Part shown: piece by piece, positions 24,803-33,943 of the stretch
Position numbering within the stretch: the first letter of the stretch is position 1
Layout of the letters: each line of letters opens with the position of its first letter
From: Nostoc sp. 'Peltigera membranacea cyanobiont' N6
GTDB lineage: Bacteria > Cyanobacteriota > Cyanobacteriia > Cyanobacteriales > Nostocaceae
Assembly: GCF_002949735.1 (NCBI RefSeq)
Contig: NZ_CP026681.1
Location: forward strand, 7,656,501-7,720,500
Direction: 5' to 3'
DNA: 64,000 bases
The notes under the pieces: model-generated
What the model was told of the DNA's origin: nothing
What the model saw: the letters and a program-made list of their open reading frames with translations, nothing else
Databases searched by the model: none
Made by a program: the position numbers and the translations under genes

Positions 24803-25561
24803 GGTTAATTGTAACTTCAGATAATCAATGAAGTCCAAAATTTCTGTATCAGTGAGTTGTAGGCGCGATCGCTTGCCATATTTTTGCTGTAAATACTCCC
24901 TTCCTTGCTCTGGAGTCCAATTTAATTGGGCTAAATATGTGTCACTTTGAGCTATCAAAACTGCATTAATCTCTGATGCAGTTGTATTCGCAGATATTTG
25001 GATTGTCTCTTGATTTAAATTTTTAATTCTATTAATTTTTAAACTAACTTTTTGCCCTAAAGCTTGCCAAGCTAATTCTTTATGTCCATCCCAGCTAAAA
25101 TCTACAGACCGATAAGTTACCGGATTATAAATTGTACAAAACACAATTGTTTTCTCTCCAGGACTGACTGCGATCGTAAGGGGTTGATGTAATTGTTCAT
25201 AAGTCAGGGCATCAAGTGAAAGTAACAAACTTTTAGAAAAATAAGATTCACTTCCTGAGCGGATAACATAAGGTTTCTCTGCCAGAATATGTAAATCAGT
25301 TTTTTCTGTTTCTCCATGTGAAGTTTCTACTGTTTTATTAACTTCTATCCCTGTTATCACCCCAGTCAAGGCTCTCTCATAAATTGGGATTTGTTTTGTA
25401 TCGTCAGAAAGCATATACCAGCAATGATCGGATTCTTTGCTAACAAAAACATATTGAGGTTTTGGGACTGCTCCAAATCCTAATTTAACTTCCATATTTT
25501 TGATGTAGGTTTTGGTAAATATATTTATTGAGCAACCAGCTTTTATGATTTGTATCGTCAA
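24785..25561 (-). CDS. Hypothetical protein, unrecognised
   Basis: 258 residues, not recognised. The frame from about residue 23 (MEVKLGFGAVPKPQYVFVSK) looks like a folded soluble domain rich in beta strands. The last 45 residues (LAQLNWTPEQGREYLQQKYG, then KRSRLQLTDTEILDFIDYLK) form a helical tail of a kind I recall at the ends of several unrelated cyanobacterial DNA-metabolism proteins; that is a weak memory rather than an assignment. There is no signal peptide or clear membrane segment. The true start may be the ATG at 25495 rather than 25561, because the first 22 residues are less protein-like. Its 3' end overlaps the hicA remnant tail on the opposite strand. Confidence 0.6.
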   Translation of the reverse strand: MTIQIIKAGCSINIFTKTYIKNMEVKLGFGAVPKPQYVFVSKESDHCWYMLSDDTKQIPIYERALTGVITGIEVNKTVETSHGETEKTDLHILAEKPYVIRSGSESYFSKSLLLSLDALTYEQLHQPLTIAVSPGEKTIVFCTIYNPVTYRSVDFSWDGHKELAWQALGQKVSLKINRIKNLNQETIQISANTTASEINAVLIAQSDTYLAQLNWTPEQGREYLQQKYGKRSRLQLTDTEILDFIDYLKLQLTSNCYK

Positions 25562-25645
25562 GCTATTAGTTACTTTATAGATATAATTCCCTAGCCAGCC
25601 AGCAAATTAACATCAAGGCAACGAAAATTCCGATATTTGGTGAAT

Positions 25646-26383
25646 CTACGACAAAGTTTCTGGATCGACACCAAGCGCTTTCAACTTTTCCGCTAACATT
25701 TTCACTTTTTGTTCTACTTCCACACGTCGCTGTTCTTCAAAAGCTGTGCGTTCTTCGGCTTCCCTGATGCGTTCTTCTGGTGTTAGCAATCTTTGCCCTT
25801 CCTCGTCATACCAGTACAGCCATTCCCGCACAATACCTTGATAAATTCCCCGTTCTCGCCCAATTCCTAAACCAATTTCTGGTAGCCAAACAGGATTTCC
25901 TGATATTAAGATATATTCCCCATCAACTAGGTGATACACCTCCAAAGGTGTGTTTTTACGTCGAAGGGGACTATATACAACGTAGTACAAAATTTCTAGC
26001 TCTTTGGCATAGAATTTTTTCTTGGTGCTATATTCTTCCCGATATATTTGAGAAACAACTTCTATTGCTAAAATTGGTGGCTTCTTTTCTTCCCACAGCA
26101 CATAACTCAGACGTAAGTCCTCATCAATGAAGCGTTTAACTCCTAAGCTGAGAAACCCATCAGGGACAACGGCTGGTTTGTCTGGGTGATAATAAATACC
26201 CATGTCAACACCAAAAAACCAATCCCAACGATCGCACCAAACTAAAGCCAGTGTGGTTTTCAACAAGCCGGGAATTAAATTTTGGACTTCATTATCCACA
26301 GGGGTATCATTCGAGTCGGGTAACTCTTCGGAAGATGGCAAACAATGTAGTGGATTGTAGTTTAACATGAGCGGTTTTGCCAA
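25646..26383 (-). CDS. Uma2 family endonuclease-like protein (DUF820)
   Basis: A 245-residue protein of the Uma2/DUF820 family, a restriction-endonuclease-like (PD-(D/E)XK) fold that is greatly expanded in cyanobacteria. Visible features are the strand and acidic region VVPDGFLSLGV (about 73-83), YVLWEEKKPPILAIEVVSQ (about 94-112, the ExK-like core) and KKKFYAKELEILYYVVYSP (about 121). The last 45 residues are a charged coiled coil (REAEERTAFEEQRRVEVEQ). Biological roles for most members are unknown. It is probably monocistronic; the ATG at 26383 is preceded by a long spacer with repeat fragments. Confidence 0.85.
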   Translation of the reverse strand: MAKPLMLNYNPLHCLPSSEELPDSNDTPVDNEVQNLIPGLLKTTLALVWCDRWDWFFGVDMGIYYHPDKPAVVPDGFLSLGVKRFIDEDLRLSYVLWEEKKPPILAIEVVSQIYREEYSTKKKFYAKELEILYYVVYSPLRRKNTPLEVYHLVDGEYILISGNPVWLPEIGLGIGRERGIYQGIVREWLYWYDEEGQRLLTPEERIREAEERTAFEEQRRVEVEQKVKMLAEKLKALGVDPETLS

Positions 26384-26863
26384 ATCTTATTTTAGATAGA
26401 TTGTAAGTAATCTATGGATATGCGATCGCAGCGCCAGAATAAAGAACCATTCTTAGCGATACCGATAGCGAACGCGAACAGCGTCTCATAGAGAAGCGTT
26501 AGCGAGTCTTACGGTACGGCACGCTGGCGCGAACGAGCATCATAGGCCATCGTGGACATCGCTTTATTCTTCATTCTCAGTATTGATAAGTAATTGCAAG
26601 TGTAGTTTTTGAATTAGGTAATTTTTCGGTACTGACTACGAGAGTGTCTAACCCACAATAGCAAAAAAGGGTGGAATATTGTTCAACTAGAACATTCCAG
26701 AAGTCGCAGAGTATTCAATTTCATGGTGAATTTGGTAGCTGGGCTGATTACCTATACCTACCAGGAGAAAAAGCCTTTTCTCAACCTTGACTCCGAAAAA
26801 ATGGCGTAGCTGGAACTTAGGTGATTTTTAACCCGATTTTTGAATCGTACTTAACTATCAGAT
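26384..26863. other. 480-bp spacer with dispersed-repeat fragments
   Basis: Between the divergent Uma2-like gene and the next histidine kinase. Bases about 26455-26560 hold a mosaic of GCGAACGCGAACAGCGTCTC, TAGAGAAGCGTTAGCGAG and ACGGTACGGCACGC. These motifs recur as fragments elsewhere in the window (29498-29530, 39885-39905, 40005-40025), so this is dispersed repetitive DNA. The remaining sequence must contain the promoters for both genes, but I could not assign them. Confidence 0.5.
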
Positions 26864-29473
26864 ATGTCACCACAGATCCAGTCACGAATTTTAATCAGAC
26901 ACTTTCTAACCATTTTTTTGCCATTATCAGCCTTCGTTGGGAGTGTTGTCGGAGCTATCTACTACCAACAGGTACAAACTGAGAAAGTTGTATTAAAAAC
27001 GAATGAACTCGGCAAGGTAGATTTACAAAAAAAAGTAATTAGCGGAGACTTTCACTCGGCTGTTTCAGATTTGATTGTCATCTCTAAAGAAAACGAGCTA
27101 CAGAAAATTTTAGAAGGAGTAGATGGAGAAAAACAGGCACTTTCCAGAGAATTATTATCGTTTTCTCAATATAAAAAACTTTACGACCAAATTCGCTTTT
27201 TGGATGGATCGGGTAAGGAAGTTGTCAGAGTCAACTTCAAAAAGGGTGAACCAGTGATTGTCCCTGAAGAAAAACTGCAAGTGCAAGCAAAGCGTTACTG
27301 GTTTAATGACACTCTGCGCCTGAACAAAGGAGAAGTGTTTGTCTCTCCTCTTGACCTCAACATTGACCAAGGTAAGATTGAACAACCATTCAAACCAATG
27401 ATCCGATTTGGTACTCCCGTTTTCGATCGTCGTGGACAGAAACGAGGCATTGTAGTGTTAAATTATTTCGGCGCTAAACTGCTGGATAATTTTAATCAAG
27501 CTTTTGCTAACGTCCCTAGCCAGGGAATGCTGCTGAATGCCGATGGTTACTGGTTAAAAGGGGCGAAATCTGAGGACGAATGGGGATTTATGTTTAGCGA
27601 TCGCAAAAATCGCACTTTTGGTAAAGCTTTTCCCCAAGCATGGCAGCAGATTTCTCAAAAAGAATCGGGACAATTCCTAACTGCTGAGGGAATGTTCACT
27701 TTCACTACAGTCTACCCACTTCTGGAAGGGCAAAAATCTAGTACGGGAGCAGGGCAAGCTTTTGCACCGAGCCAAAATCAAACTGATACCAAATCCTATT
27801 ATTGGAAAATTGTCTCATGGGTATCGCCAGAGATGTTGACGACTAAATCAAACCGATTTTTGAGTCAATTGCTACTCCTATATGCTGGTTTGGTAGGATT
27901 AATTGGCATTGGTTCTTGGCTATTAGCAAGAGCTAGTGTCAATCGTCAGATGGCCCAGCTAGAGTTAAGGCAGTCTGAAGCCCAGTTGCGAGAGCTAGTT
28001 GAGCGGGAAAAAATTCTTAAAACTCGTCTATCTAGTCAAATTCGCAACTCGCTGGATCTAAATACGATTTTGAGTACAGTCGTGGGTGAAGTTCGAGAAC
28101 TGCTCCAGATCGATCGATGCCAGTTCCTTTGGTGTCATCAAGAAGATGAATCTACTAGTTTTGAACTGAGTCAGCAAGCCTGCGCTACCGACTTGCCGGA
28201 ACCCTTGGGCTGTTCTCCTATCCAGAATGTGGAAGCACTGAGTGAGGCTGTTCTCCAAGGGAATTTACTTTGCTTTGATGACATTGCGACAGATCCCTGG
28301 CTTGATTTCAAAAATCGGAATTTACTGGTGACATTGGGTTTTAAGTCTCTACTGATAGTTTCGGTTCAAACTCAGTCGGGTTGCTTGGGTGTGATTGTCT
28401 GCGAACATAGTAGAGTGCTGCGTTCTTGGAGCGATGATGAGGTGGAACTAATTCGAGGTGTGGCTGACCAGTTAGCGATCGCCATTGACCAAGCCCAATT
28501 GTATAATCAAAGTCGCGCTGCTACTGCTGCTGCTACTGCTCAGGCAGAACAACTCAACCAAGTTCTGCACAACCTCAAACAGACTCAAGCTCAACTAATT
28601 CAGACCGAAAAAATGTCGAGCTTAGGTCAATTAGTGGCTGGGGTGGCTCACGAAATCAATAATCCAGTTAACTTTATCTACGGTAATCTGACCCATGTAA
28701 ATGAATATACGCTGGGTTTATTGGAACTGGTAGAACTCTATCAAAATTCAAATCCTAATTCAACACCTGAAATACAAGCTCATATAGAAGCCATCGACCT
28801 TGACTTTATGGCTGAGGATTTACCTAAAATTTTAGTTTCAATGAAAATGGGAGCTAATCGCATTCGGGAAATAGTTCTATCCTTGCGAAATTTTTCTCGA
28901 CTTGACGAAGCGGATATGAAGCCTGTCAACATTCACGAAGGTATTGATAGCACACTACTAATTTTACAAAATCGTTTCAAACAAACATCTGTAAATCCCG
29001 GAATTGAAATAGTAAAAGCTTATGGTGATATCCCTTTAGTAGATTGCTATGCTGGACAACTCAATCAGGTGTTTATGAATCTCATTAGTAACGCCATTGA
29101 TGCCTTGGATAGTTATAACAGTCAGCGAACTCTTGAAGATATAAAAGCTAACCCCAGCCAGATTGTAATTCGTACTGAGTTACGCAACCCGGATCGCATA
29201 ACTATACAAATTGTAGATAATGGCCCTGGCATGACCGAAATAGTTAAGCAACGATTATTTGACCCTTTCTTTACCACAAAACCCGCAGGTAAAGGCACAG
29301 GATTAGGGTTAGCAATTAGCGCTCAGATAGTCGCAGAACAACACAACGGAGCTATCTGGTGTATTTCGGAACCAGGACAGGGAGCAGAATTTTGGGTCGA
29401 GATTCCGATTTCTCAAAGTAGTGAACTAGCTACTACATCTGCTGCTACTCTAGCAGTCGTAAATCATTCATAA
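26864..29473 (+). CDS. Sensor histidine kinase (dCache-GAF-HisKA-HATPase)
   Basis: An 869-residue membrane histidine kinase. TM1 is at about 12-33, an extracytoplasmic Cache/CHASE-like sensor at about 35-325, TM2 at about 334-355, a short coiled coil, and GAF at about 385-545 (LNTILSTVVGEVRELLQIDR start). The HisKA H-box GVAHEINNPVNFIYGNL is at about 592-608, and HATPase follows with NQVFMNLISNAIDAL, DNGPGM and GKGTGLGLAIS. The kinase core is closely related to the one at 5656-7929 (shared EINNPVNFI...GNLTH and MGxNRIREIVxSLRNFSRLDEA), so the two may answer similar partners. It is a lone gene with no adjacent regulator. The ATG at 26864 fits the hydrophobic N-terminus. Confidence 0.93.
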   Translation: MSPQIQSRILIRHFLTIFLPLSAFVGSVVGAIYYQQVQTEKVVLKTNELGKVDLQKKVISGDFHSAVSDLIVISKENELQKILEGVDGEKQALSRELLSFSQYKKLYDQIRFLDGSGKEVVRVNFKKGEPVIVPEEKLQVQAKRYWFNDTLRLNKGEVFVSPLDLNIDQGKIEQPFKPMIRFGTPVFDRRGQKRGIVVLNYFGAKLLDNFNQAFANVPSQGMLLNADGYWLKGAKSEDEWGFMFSDRKNRTFGKAFPQAWQQISQKESGQFLTAEGMFTFTTVYPLLEGQKSSTGAGQAFAPSQNQTDTKSYYWKIVSWVSPEMLTTKSNRFLSQLLLLYAGLVGLIGIGSWLLARASVNRQMAQLELRQSEAQLRELVEREKILKTRLSSQIRNSLDLNTILSTVVGEVRELLQIDRCQFLWCHQEDESTSFELSQQACATDLPEPLGCSPIQNVEALSEAVLQGNLLCFDDIATDPWLDFKNRNLLVTLGFKSLLIVSVQTQSGCLGVIVCEHSRVLRSWSDDEVELIRGVADQLAIAIDQAQLYNQSRAATAAATAQAEQLNQVLHNLKQTQAQLIQTEKMSSLGQLVAGVAHEINNPVNFIYGNLTHVNEYTLGLLELVELYQNSNPNSTPEIQAHIEAIDLDFMAEDLPKILVSMKMGANRIREIVLSLRNFSRLDEADMKPVNIHEGIDSTLLILQNRFKQTSVNPGIEIVKAYGDIPLVDCYAGQLNQVFMNLISNAIDALDSYNSQRTLEDIKANPSQIVIRTELRNPDRITIQIVDNGPGMTEIVKQRLFDPFFTTKPAGKGTGLGLAISAQIVAEQHNGAIWCISEPGQGAEFWVEIPISQSSELATTSAATLAVVNHS

Positions 29474-29671
29474 AATTCAATTTTTGCGCTCTACTATGCA
29501 AAGAGAAGCTTCTCTATGATGCGCTACACGAATGCACTTCTTTAAAGAAAACCGATTTATTGAATAATCTGTGGATTTGGATATAGTTTCTAATAAATGG
29601 TTTTTTATTGCTAAAGTTTATAAAAGAAAAACTCACTATTGGAGTTTTTGTTAACTTATTACAATCAATTT

Positions 29672-30649
29672 ATGACCAATGTTAACGAGCGTGCTGATTT
29701 TGACAGCCCTTGGAAAGAAATTATAGAAGCTTATTTCCCCCAAGCAATGAATTTCTTTTTTCCAGAAACTTATGCATTAATTGATTGGGAACGTCCCTAC
29801 GAATTTCTAGATAAAGAATTTCAACAAATAGCTCGTGAAGCCGAACAGGGTAAAAGATATGCCGATCAATTAGTCAAAGTTTGGCAAACCCAAGGGGAAG
29901 AACTTTGGTTATTAATCCATGTCGAAATTCAGGCACAAAAAGAAGATAACTTTCCCAAGCGGATGTTTACCTACAACTTTCGCATATTTGACCGCTTTGA
30001 TCGACCAGCAATTAGCCTTGCAATTCTCTGTGATTCAAACCGCGAATGGCGACCAAATAATTACAGTTACAATTATCCCAATACTCGCTTAAGTTTTGAA
30101 TTTGGTAGTGTTAAACTTTTGGATTATGAAAATCGCTTTCACGAGTTAGAAAATAGCGATAATCCATTTGCAACTGTCGTCATGGCGCATTTGAAAACGC
30201 AGCAGACACGCTCATCACCAGAAGAACGCAAAATATGGAAATTTAGCTTAATTCGCAGGCTATATGATTTGGGCCTACAAGAGCAGGATATTCGCAACAT
30301 GTATCGATTTATCGATTGGGTTATGATATTACCAAAGGCATTAGAAAATCAGTTTTGGGAAGAATTTAAACAATTTGAGCAGGAGCGGACTATGAGATAT
30401 GTAACTACAGGTGAGCGCATCGGCTACGAGCGCGGTAAAGCAGAAGGTAAAGCAGAAGGTAAACAAGAAGGTGAACAACAACTTATTTTAAAGTTATTAC
30501 AAAGACGAGTGGGAGAATTATCGCCAGAATTGCAAAAGCGCATCCGATCTCTTTCTTTAAATCAATTAGAAACCCTTGGGGAAGCTTTGTTAGATTTTAC
30601 TGCTATGGAAGATTTGCTTAACTGGTTGCAAACAAATCAATCAGCCTAA
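29672..30649 (+). CDS. Rpn-type PD-(D/E)XK nuclease/transposase-like protein with DUF4351 tail
   Basis: A cyanobacterial Rpn/DUF4351-type protein of about 325 residues. Core motifs are SPWKEIIEAYFPQAMNFFFPE near the N-terminus, then a conserved strand ELWLLIHVEIQAQKEDNFPKR (acidic residue plus Q/K, the probable nuclease core), and a helical middle. The charged GKAEGKAEGKQEGEQ segment precedes a C-terminal DUF4351 domain (LILKLLQRRVGELSPELQKR ... LLDFTAMEDLLNWL). I chose the ATG at 29672 rather than the upstream TTG at 29639, because conservation-like sequence starts with MTNVNERADFD. Rpn proteins promote recA-independent recombination in E. coli; the role here is not known. The 3' third is duplicated immediately downstream. 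Confidence 0.8.
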   Translation: MTNVNERADFDSPWKEIIEAYFPQAMNFFFPETYALIDWERPYEFLDKEFQQIAREAEQGKRYADQLVKVWQTQGEELWLLIHVEIQAQKEDNFPKRMFTYNFRIFDRFDRPAISLAILCDSNREWRPNNYSYNYPNTRLSFEFGSVKLLDYENRFHELENSDNPFATVVMAHLKTQQTRSSPEERKIWKFSLIRRLYDLGLQEQDIRNMYRFIDWVMILPKALENQFWEEFKQFEQERTMRYVTTGERIGYERGKAEGKAEGKQEGEQQLILKLLQRRVGELSPELQKRIRSLSLNQLETLGEALLDFTAMEDLLNWLQTNQSA

Positions 30650-30668
30650 AATTTATTTTATGGAAATC

Positions 30669-30929
30669 GAGCAGGAGTAGACTATGAGATATGTAACTAC
30701 AGGTGAGCGCATCGGCTACGAACGCGGTAAAGCAGAGGGTAAACAAGAAGGTGAACAAAAACTTATTTTAAGGTTATTACAAAGACGAGTGGGAGAATTA
30801 TCACCACAATTGCAAGAGCGCCTCCAATCTCTTTCTTTAAATCAATTAGAAACCCTTGGGGAAGCTTTGTTAGATTTTACTGCTATGGAAGATTTGCTTA
30901 ACTGGTTACAAACAAATAAATCAGCTTAA
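30669..30929 (+). pseudogene. Duplicated 3' end of the preceding Rpn/DUF4351 gene
   Basis: This stretch repeats the last ~270 bp of the gene at 29672-30649 with few changes. The codon CGG of the first copy (GAGCAGGAGCGGACTATG) is TAG here, and one 12-bp GKAE unit is missing. What remains open is an 81-codon frame from the ATG at 30684 (MRYVTTGERIGYERGKAEGK ... NWLQTNKSA), consisting only of the charged linker and DUF4351 domain. It could be translated as a free DUF4351 peptide, but partial tandem duplication is the simplest explanation. Confidence 0.8.
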
Positions 30930-30947
30930 AATCTAGGGCAGTTTAAT

Positions 30948-31409
30948 GTGATAGAAAATTATTACCCAAGTTGGCTTTCTCAAGAGCTTATTAATAATCG
31001 CTTACCTTGGCAGGAAGGCAAAAATATGAGCTTTGGAGATTTTAATGAACAATATACATTACATGATTCTTATTGGATAGGTATTTTCTATAACATTGGA
31101 TATGAACAAGCCATAACTTTAGCTATTGACTGGGATTCTGTTTGGTTGCCTGATGAAATCAAAAAAAGTATTACCGACGGTGAACTCTATATTTTCATCC
31201 GATTAACGGGTGTTGAACAGATAAGTACGGCTAATTATATTGATATTGGAAATATTTCTAGAATCATCGTGGGTTGCGAATTTGAAAAGATAGAGGGCAA
31301 GAAGTTTTTGGCTATTGATGATGTGTTTGGAGGACAAATTAATATTCTCTACAAAGGTGAGGAAACCTTCTTGGCATTAGAAAAAAATAGAACGATTTTG
31401 AATATTTAA
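30948..31409 (+). CDS. Hypothetical protein, unrecognised
   Basis: A 153-residue soluble acidic protein rich in aromatic residues and Ile (YTLHDSYWIGIFYNIGYEQA, LAIDWDSVWLPDEI). The frame starts with GTG at 30948, which overlaps an out-of-frame ATG at 30946; an internal ATG at 31026 (MSFGDFNEQ) is an alternative. The composition and beta-rich pattern recall small immunity-type or SUKH-like proteins, but I see no diagnostic motif and do not assign it. It follows the duplicated DUF4351 fragment after 18 bp on the same strand. A strong hairpin lies 26 bp past its stop, but that serves the convergent ndhD1. Confidence 0.55.
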   Translation: MIENYYPSWLSQELINNRLPWQEGKNMSFGDFNEQYTLHDSYWIGIFYNIGYEQAITLAIDWDSVWLPDEIKKSITDGELYIFIRLTGVEQISTANYIDIGNISRIIVGCEFEKIEGKKFLAIDDVFGGQINILYKGEETFLALEKNRTILNI

Positions 31410-31429
31410 ACTATCTAAGTAATGTACAT

Positions 31430-31456
31430 AAAAAAGGGCAGGTACAAAACCCACCC
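31430..31456 (-). terminator. Rho-independent terminator of ndhD1
   Basis: Read on the minus strand, GGGTGGGT (31449-31456) pairs with ACCTGCCC (31436-31443) using two G-U pairs, followed by TTTTTT (31430-31435). It lies about 40 bp past the ndhD1 stop. Confidence 0.65.
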
Positions 31457-31496
31457 TCAAAGTAATCAATATTTAAACTAAACTAGCGATCGAAAT

Positions 31497-33077
31497 TTAA
31501 TTACCAATCTCCGGCGCACTCAAAGAAACCTTTAATGCGTCGTCTTTTTGCAATGCTAATGTCGGCACGGAATCACGCAATCTTGCCGTCAATTGTACAG
31601 TTGTGGCGTCATACATCTGAGTCAGCAATTTCGGATAGAAACCAATACCAATAATTGGAATTAACAAACAGGCAATGATAAATACTTCACGCGGTTCAGC
31701 ATCTATCAAAGCTTGGTGAGAAACTAATTCCTTGTTCTCTTCTCCGTAGAAAATTTCTCGTAACATCGACAACAGATAAATCGGAGTTAAAATTACTCCC
31801 ACTGCCATCAAAAACACCACAATGACTTTGAAGGTAGAGCTATAAGCATCGCTAGTAGCAAAGCCGACAAATACCATTAATTCTGCCACGAAACCGCTCA
31901 TCCCTGGCAGTGCCAAAGAAGCCATCGAACAGGTGGTGAACATGGCGAAAATCTTCGGCATTCTCTTCGCAACACCGCCCATTTCATCCAACATCAGGGT
32001 GTGGGTGCGATCGTAAGTTGCGCCAACCAGGAAGAACAAACTCGCCCCAATTAACCCGTGGGAAACCATTTGCAATACTGCCCCACTCAATCCCAAATCG
32101 GTGAACGAGGCAATACCAATCATCACAAAGCCCATGTGAGAAATTGAAGAGTAGGCAATTTTTCGCTTCAGGTTTCGCTGGGCAAAGGATGTCAAGGCAG
32201 CGTAGATGATATTAACTACCCCCAAAACCACTAACACTGGCGCAAAATAAGCGTGGGCATCGGGGAGCATTTGGGCATTCATCCGAACTAAGGCGTAACC
32301 GCCCATTTTCAGGAGAATACCTGCTAATAACATGTGTACGGGGGCTGTAGCTTCACCGTGGGCATCAGGTAGCCACGTGTGCAAGGGAATAATCGGCAAC
32401 TTGACGGCGTAGGCAATTAGGAAGCCAGCATAGAGGGCAAGTTGGAAATTCAGGGCGAAATCTTTTAAGGCGATCGCTCTCATGTCAAACGTCACCGTAT
32501 CGCCGTAAAATCCCATTGTCAGGGCAGACAGCAAAATAAACAGCGAACCGCCGGCGGTGTATAAAATGAATTTGGTCGCTGCATATTGTCGCCTTTTGCC
32601 TCCCCAAATCGACAGCAGGAAGTATATCGGTACTAGTTCCAGTTCCCACACCAGGAAAAATAACAGCATATCCTGGACAGCGAACACGGCAATTTGACCG
32701 CCATACATCGCCAAAATCAAGAAGAAAAATAGCTTGGGCTTGAAGGTGACAGGCCAAGCTGCTAAAATCGCCAGCGTGGTAATGAATCCAGTCAAAATAA
32801 TTAGGGGCATGGATAAGCCATCAGCCCCTACTGACCAATTCAAACCCAATTGTGGTACCCAGGGGTAACTTTCCACCAACTGCAAATCTGGATTGGAGAA
32901 ATCATACCCAGTATAAAAAGCATAAACAATTAGTGCAAAATCTATCAGCCCCACGATGAGGGAGTACCAGCGCACTGTTTTGCCTTCTTTGTCAGGGATG
33001 ATGGGAAGAAGTAGCGACGCGGCTATCGGAAACAGAATAATCGTCGTCAGCCACGGAAAATTAGCTATATTCATCAC
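31497..33077 (-). CDS. ndhD1: NAD(P)H-quinone oxidoreductase subunit 4 (NdhD1)
   Basis: Antiporter-like proton-pumping subunit of the thylakoid NDH-1 complex, used in respiration and cyclic electron flow. The 526 residues have about 14 hydrophobic segments. Family features visible are FFLVWELELVPIYFLLSIWGG (the key Glu in TM5), KLPIIPLHTWLPDAHGEA and HMLLAGILLKMGGYALVR (TM7-8 Lys/His region), then SHGLIGASLFFLVG and TDRTHTL-type loops. I assign D1 because ndhF1 lies just upstream on the same strand, the usual pairing for the NDH-1L complex; the CO2-uptake versions ndhD3/D4 pair with ndhF3/F4. Here a toxin-antitoxin islet lies between the two. Confidence 0.93.
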   Translation of the reverse strand: MMNIANFPWLTTIILFPIAASLLLPIIPDKEGKTVRWYSLIVGLIDFALIVYAFYTGYDFSNPDLQLVESYPWVPQLGLNWSVGADGLSMPLIILTGFITTLAILAAWPVTFKPKLFFFLILAMYGGQIAVFAVQDMLLFFLVWELELVPIYFLLSIWGGKRRQYAATKFILYTAGGSLFILLSALTMGFYGDTVTFDMRAIALKDFALNFQLALYAGFLIAYAVKLPIIPLHTWLPDAHGEATAPVHMLLAGILLKMGGYALVRMNAQMLPDAHAYFAPVLVVLGVVNIIYAALTSFAQRNLKRKIAYSSISHMGFVMIGIASFTDLGLSGAVLQMVSHGLIGASLFFLVGATYDRTHTLMLDEMGGVAKRMPKIFAMFTTCSMASLALPGMSGFVAELMVFVGFATSDAYSSTFKVIVVFLMAVGVILTPIYLLSMLREIFYGEENKELVSHQALIDAEPREVFIIACLLIPIIGIGFYPKLLTQMYDATTVQLTARLRDSVPTLALQKDDALKVSLSAPEIGN

Positions 33078-33408
33078 AATTAGTCTGCTATCAAAATCAT
33101 GTTTGGCAAAAAGTCACTAGTTATTAAGTAACAGCTTTTTGGGGATTTCGTCTTCCTCGTTAGGTTGATTTAATTAAATTGGCAATCCCCCGTTTCTTCT
33201 CTTGTCAGTCTCTTTTGACACTTGGGGGTGCGGAATGTGGGTTGTGATACTCCCAGTCAAGTCAAAATTTTACCCTAAAAAAGCCGATAAACTAGAATTT
33301 AAGGAATGTGCGATCGCGTAGCCCAACCCTAAAAATACAAAATGCTGTTTGATGGTTGTTGAAAAAAGCGATTTGGTACAAAAAATCATCACAGGAGAAC
33401 TAAACATA
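33078..33408. other. ndhD1 upstream region
   Basis: A 330-bp AT-rich spacer between divergent genes. It holds GGGGATT (about 33137) and AATCCCC (about 33184) as a possible long-range stem, and one GCGATCGC. The ndhD1 promoter should be here if that gene is now separated from ndhF1 transcription. I see no convincing -10/-35. Confidence 0.35.
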
Positions 33409-33810
33409 ATGATAATCGCACAAATTGAAAGTCAGATTCGTTATGTGACCAACGTAAATGGAGAAACAACAGATGTACTCGTCCCTGTAGAACTTTGGCA
33501 ACAGCTTATAAGTTCGATAAATTCTGATAACGTCAGTGGTTTAGCTTGGATTGATGAACAAGAGCCAAATATGCTAGTTCATTCTAGTAGTACTACTAGT
33601 AAACTATTAGATTATTATGGAAAACGTAGCCGAGAGTATTGTCACTCTTTGTTAGATGCCATTGCATATAAAATATATCAGACTTCTAACGACGATCAAA
33701 TTATGCCTTTGGAGTCTTATTTTAGAGAAATGGTAATTGATACAAATATTGCTTTAGAGGCAGTAAAATACAATAAGATGGACAAATTTATAAATTGGGC
33801 TTTATCGTAA
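33409..33810 (+). CDS. Hypothetical protein, unrecognised (possible antitoxin-like N-terminus)
   Basis: 133 residues from the ATG at 33409, which has AGGAG 12 bp upstream. The longer frame from 33349 adds 20 residues without a ribosome binding site. The N-terminus (IESQIRYVTNVNGETTDVLV, then PVELWQQLI) resembles the short strand-helix openings of small antitoxin-type proteins common in cyanobacteria, but the helical remainder (YYGKRSREYCHSLLDAIAYK ... FINWALS) is not familiar. It is divergent from ndhD1 and next to the toxin-antitoxin islet, so it probably belongs to that accessory insertion. Confidence 0.5.
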   Translation: MIIAQIESQIRYVTNVNGETTDVLVPVELWQQLISSINSDNVSGLAWIDEQEPNMLVHSSSTTSKLLDYYGKRSREYCHSLLDAIAYKIYQTSNDDQIMPLESYFREMVIDTNIALEAVKYNKMDKFINWALS

Positions 33811-33862
33811 ATAATTTTAATACCGACTTTTCAGGCAGGTTATACTTTTTGAATAATATTAT

Positions 33863-33943
33863 TTACCATCTTTGTTCTTCGTAATAACTTGCGACATCAA
33901 CCAGTTCTTGCTCTGCCAATGGATGAAATACAATTCTTGTCAT
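33863..33943 (-). pseudogene. Truncated RelE/ParE-type toxin
   Basis: A 26-codon frame (MTRIVFHPLAEQELVDVASY, then YEEQRW and TAA) starts at 33943. Its ATG overlaps the antitoxin stop codon as TAATG, the usual coupling of these pairs. The sequence is the first helix-strand region of a ParE/RelE toxin, whose family length is about 90-100 residues. Everything after residue 26 is missing; beyond the stop the DNA is AT-rich and unrelated. The toxin cannot be functional, so the linked antitoxin is an orphan. Confidence 0.75.
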
